Positions 19,532-22,339 of a DNA stretch of 22,339 bases are shown here, in pieces; the stretch's first letter is position 1, and the number at the start of each line of letters is the position of its first letter. Origin of the DNA: Phialocephala subalpina (taxonomy: Eukaryota > Ascomycota > Leotiomycetes > Helotiales > Mollisiaceae); the NCBI GenBank assembly GCA_900073065.1, contig FJOG01000007.1:790045-812383 (forward strand), given 5' to 3'. The notes beneath the pieces were generated by a model. It worked only from the letters and a program-made list of their open reading frames with translations. It was not told where the DNA came from and did not search any database. The position numbers were made by a program, and so were the translations under genes.

Positions 19532-21003
19532 TCAAGCCCAATTTGCCTTTCCAGTTAAGCTGAAAGTCTCCCACCTCGCACCTTCCCCATTCTCAATGCC
19601 TTGACCATCCCACTTCCCCCACACCTTTTCATCAATCTCTACGACTTGACTCCAGCCTCTGATCAATGATCTCCAATAGCACACTTCCGAGGCCTGGGAC
19701 AAGTATCCTACCTCTGCTATCATTTTTCGCTGTCGTTTCGCTATTCCTTCCGCAACATCTGGGTGAGCTCTAAGCCACATGACTGTTTGCTCTAGATCTT
19801 TCCATTCTGGATCTACGAAAACGACATTAGCCTCAGATGATTTGTAGCGTTTTAGCCATCTGCGATCTGAATGGGCTTTCGTCCTATCTTTGGACGACGA
19901 CGACGACAAGCGCAGTGACGACGAGAAGAGGGGCCGCATGAGATGCGTGTTGTGCATGAGATATGTTGGTGGAGGCGTGATGACGATTGATGCGCAAGCC
20001 TGATGGAACGGTAGTCTACCTGAGTATGTCAACCCCTGATACGGTCAGCTTGAACTTCAGAGGGCTCCTGAGCGATGGAGACTTACCTCGGTATAGATGA
20101 TGTATTTGTACTTGCAAAAGTCCTCGATTCTGATCGCATTCTTCGCAGAATCCGCATTCGTCTCCCATTGCAAGATCTCAACATCAGCCCAGGTCTTCCC
20201 TTTTGTGGTAGCCAACAAATTTGGTCGCAAAGCAGTGTTGCCAATTGAGTTGAACCACGCTGTGCCCCTCCAAACAACCTTGTCGATTTTCTTCGACCAT
20301 GGGATTTTGTCCTCTATCGAATCAATCTTGGACAAAGCTTCATCCATGGTACCGATGAATGATTTTGGCCATGACCAGAAGCTGAAGTGAGGCATTACCC
20401 AGTAATTGCCTTTGACCTTGGGGTCGTTGCTGCGGGCGAAGCACCAAGCATTCTCTCGAATGGTATCAAGGATGGAGAATGCGAAAACCGTGTCTGGAAG
20501 CGGCTCTGGAGATGTGGTAATGGCTCGATTGATTTGATGGAGAATGGCGTCTCGTTCCTTGATGACAATCAGTAAAATGGCTTCGCAAAAGCGAAGGGAC
20601 CAGATACATAGAGCATATCTCTCGAAAGACGACTCCCAGCAGAGATGATATAAAGCTGATCATGTTAGTGACGGCCTTTCCATATCTAGTCGTGATGGTG
20701 GACCTTTCCCCCTTTTATTCTTGCCTGCACAAGTCCCTGATAGTCATCAGGCTCTCTCTCAAGCTTGAACGGACCTCGTGCGACTGCCTCATCGATCTCC
20801 TTCGTCAACCCTGGAAATACAGCTCTGCATTGATTGTTACTCCAAGACAGAGAGTTGAAGAGCTCTTTCGAAGGAACCCTATTTAAGAACGGCAAGAAAG
20901 TACTCAAAACGTCCCTGGCGCCATGGGAAATTTTGTACAGAACGCACGTGACAAGTATCAAGCAAATCAGTTTTTTAAGCAGAGACCTGTGTTTGTAAAT
21001 CAT
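19532..21003 (-). CDS. GT90/CAP10-like glycosyltransferase, four exons
   Basis: Exons 20704-21003, 20608-20655, 20087-20557 and 19532-20035 join in phase 0 across introns of 48, 50 and 51 bp, giving 440 residues. The N-terminus is short and basic with a hydrophobic segment (about 11-24, LICLILVTCVLYKI), a signal anchor typical of Golgi type II glycosyltransferases. Family marks are LYIISAGSRLSRDM (from 101), PHFSFWSWP (172-180), WRGTAWFNSIGN (212-223) and CKYKYIIYTE joined to GLTYSGRLPFHQACAS across intron 3 (274-289), the CAP10 core that holds the catalytic-site region. These proteins are related to cryptococcal Cap10 and animal POGLUT xylosyl/glucosyl transferases; the substrate here is unknown. 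Two splice sites are unusual (donor GTCCAC of intron 1, acceptor AAG of intron 2), but the joined protein matches the family without gaps. A (GAC)n tract encodes a five-Ser run in the last exon. Confidence 0.88.
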
Positions 21004-21422
21004 ACTGAGAGAACACGATGACGGAATGTAAGGCTGTCAATGATTAGAGAAGAATTGCGATCATCGAACTTGATATCGCTCCTGCAAGGTGGCATAGTTT
21101 CGCGCTTGAAGGAAATATATCAACAGCCTGAATGTTCCACGAATGAACGTGCATCGTCACTTGAAATGACACGTCTTCGATAAATGAATACACGGACAGG
21201 AGTCTCGATCGTCCAGGAAAGGCTGTGTGATTATGCGCTTCACACAGAGAGTTTGAAATCTCGTATATTCGGGAAGAGAGGATGAATTCTCTGGACATTA
21301 CGCTCAGAGGCTAGTCCTCATTCGTGCTGTCGCCCATGTGACCAGCCTTAATGACAATGACCAAACCTCCAATTCCCACGAAATTCCGATGTCCATCAAG
21401 ATCTCAAAACATAGAGTCGCCA
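21004..21422. other. GT90-gene promoter region
   Basis: The 419 bp upstream of the glycosyltransferase start (minus strand) contain no recognisable gene. An 84-codon minus frame (21044-21298) has no protein-like features. The far end adjoins the decayed coiled-coil gene. No clear TATA box is seen. Confidence 0.4.
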
Positions 21423-22105
21423 TTAATGTCCCGAATCGTCAAGGACATTCTCAAGAGCTTGTACCTGCTCTTTGAGATCCAGGTTCAGGCGTTGGAACTC
21501 TCGAAGCTACTCCGCATCCGCCTGTCTGCCTTGGTCAAGGGATTCATTTTGGGTCTTCAGTTCAGCAATACATACGTCTTTTTCTTGGGTGACCTTTGAT
21601 ACCGTAGCAGCGAGTGCTTTCTGGATCCTTTCCTGAACAATATCCTCGTTCGACCGGAGCGATCGAATCCTCGACTCACACTCCTTGTGTGCATCCTCCA
21701 GCTTCTTGTACTTCTCCTCAGCCTGCGACTTGAACTTCTTGAATTGTTTCTTCAGAGCTTGGCCAGCGTCAAATATCTCTTAGCTTCCGCTTCTACGGTC
21801 AACAAACTGGTTCGAAGCGTCTCAACATCGGACGCGTCATTCCGACTTGATCCAGGTGATTCCGCGATAGACATTAGGTTCTTGTTGATTGTTCGTTCCT
21901 CGGACAGTTGCTTCTCCAAGTCCGAATTCTTGTTGTAGACTCGCTGAAGCTTTTTTGCCCACTCGCCTTTGACTGTCCCGACATCCTCCCGTGCGAGCCG
22001 AGTTTTAGTCCCCTGTGCATCAAGCTTCAGTTCCATAGTCTTCAGTTTTGCTTCCAATTCGGTAACACGGGCATTCTGTGACTCCTTGGCCTGTTCGGCC
22101 TCCAT
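21423..22105 (-). pseudogene. Broken coiled-coil protein gene, truncated at the AT-rich edge
   Basis: On the minus strand a Glu/Lys/Leu-rich heptad-type coiled coil reads from 22105 to about 21760 (ELEAKLKTMELKLDAQG, SDLEKQLSEERTINKNL). It then needs a one-base frame change at 21755-21765 to continue as QALKKQFKKFKSQAEEKYKK. A TAG at 21507-21509 interrupts that second frame, after which coiled-coil sequence goes on (LREFQRLNLDLKEQVQALEN) to a TAA at 21423-21425. Both stops could come from CAG/CAA by C-to-T changes at CpA, the RIP signature. The 5' side ends in AT-rich DNA at about 22116, so the N-terminal part is missing or degraded. The original family cannot be named; long coiled coils of this kind occur in many cytoskeletal, nuclear and SMC-like proteins. 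A sequencing error for the frameshift cannot be excluded, but the stop makes a pseudogene more likely. Confidence 0.68.
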
Positions 22106-22115
22106 GCAGTGTGAG

Positions 22116-22339
22116 AAAAATATTAATCATTAATTAATTAATTATTAATTAATATTGATTAATACTCAATTGATTAAGATTAACGGGTCTATGACTAAGC
22201 TATTGAATAGATTAATGAGTAATTAATCAATACTATTGATTAATACACGTGACTATAATATATAATATTATATAGAAATTGTATATAAGAGAAAATCAAA
22301 AATCCTTCTATTCTATAAGCTAAAACGTATAAAAATCTA
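22116..22339. repeat. AT-rich, RIP-like edge block (right)
   Basis: Composition shifts abruptly at about 22116 to AT-rich DNA dominated by ATTAAT/TTAATTAA words and their inversions, with few G or C. This fits RIP-degraded repeat DNA like the left edge. An ACACGTGACT at about 22246 is one of the few GC-containing stretches. The element of origin cannot be identified. Confidence 0.6.

Noticed and set aside
21044..21298. Minus-strand frame of 84 codons upstream of the GT90-like gene
   Set aside because: No domain or signal-peptide pattern, and the position fits the promoter of the glycosyltransferase gene.

Overview
The window looks like nuclear DNA of a filamentous ascomycete (Pezizomycotina). 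The introns are short (43-106 bp) with GT..AG ends and CTAAC/CTGAC-like branch points. Gene families include a Clr5-domain protein, a GT90/CAP10-like glycosyltransferase, a FluG-type fusion and a fungal polytopic membrane protein. Very AT-rich, TpA-rich DNA at both edges looks like RIP-degraded repeat sequence. A helotialean (Leotiomycetes) origin is a guess from the family mix and the AT-rich blocks; it is not proven here. There is no bacterial, viral or CRISPR-like content.

Layout from left to right: AT-rich edge and unassigned DNA (1-798); a long disordered Ala/Pro/Lys-rich protein on the minus strand (799-2610); a divergent promoter region; homoisocitrate dehydrogenase of lysine biosynthesis on plus (3482-4611), converging on mitochondrial ribosomal protein uS8m on minus (4942-5430); a three-exon Clr5-domain gene on minus (6283-8609). 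Then comes a 1.46 kb intergenic region rich in a repeated TTTTTGCAC-type word, leading into a small Ser/Thr/His-rich unknown gene on plus (10069-10849). This converges on a three-exon gene on minus with a conserved-looking N-terminal region and a Pro/Gln-rich tail (11435-13061). Next is a polytopic membrane protein on plus (13635-15410). A promoter-like tract with a possible small spliced ORF (16117-16360) follows. After it lie a FluG-like amidohydrolase/glutamine-synthetase fusion on minus (16483-19102), a four-exon GT90-like glycosyltransferase on minus (19532-21003), and a broken coiled-coil gene (21423-22105) that abuts the right AT-rich edge.

Most genes are unrelated housekeeping or family genes and do not form an obvious cluster or pathway. 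Lysine biosynthesis and mitochondrial translation are single-gene entries. FluG-like and GT90-like genes lie in tandem on the same strand, but nothing visible links them functionally.

I found no convincing new multi-gene system. The best unexplained signal is the TTTTTGCAC box array between the Clr5 gene and the divergent gene at 10069. It includes three exact 16-bp copies, two of them inverted around a GGCACGTGCC palindrome. Secondary leads are the possible spliced microprotein at 16117-16360, a stop-free 3n intron with a TAGCAG tandem acceptor at 12754-12801, and the decayed coiled-coil gene at the AT-rich boundary.
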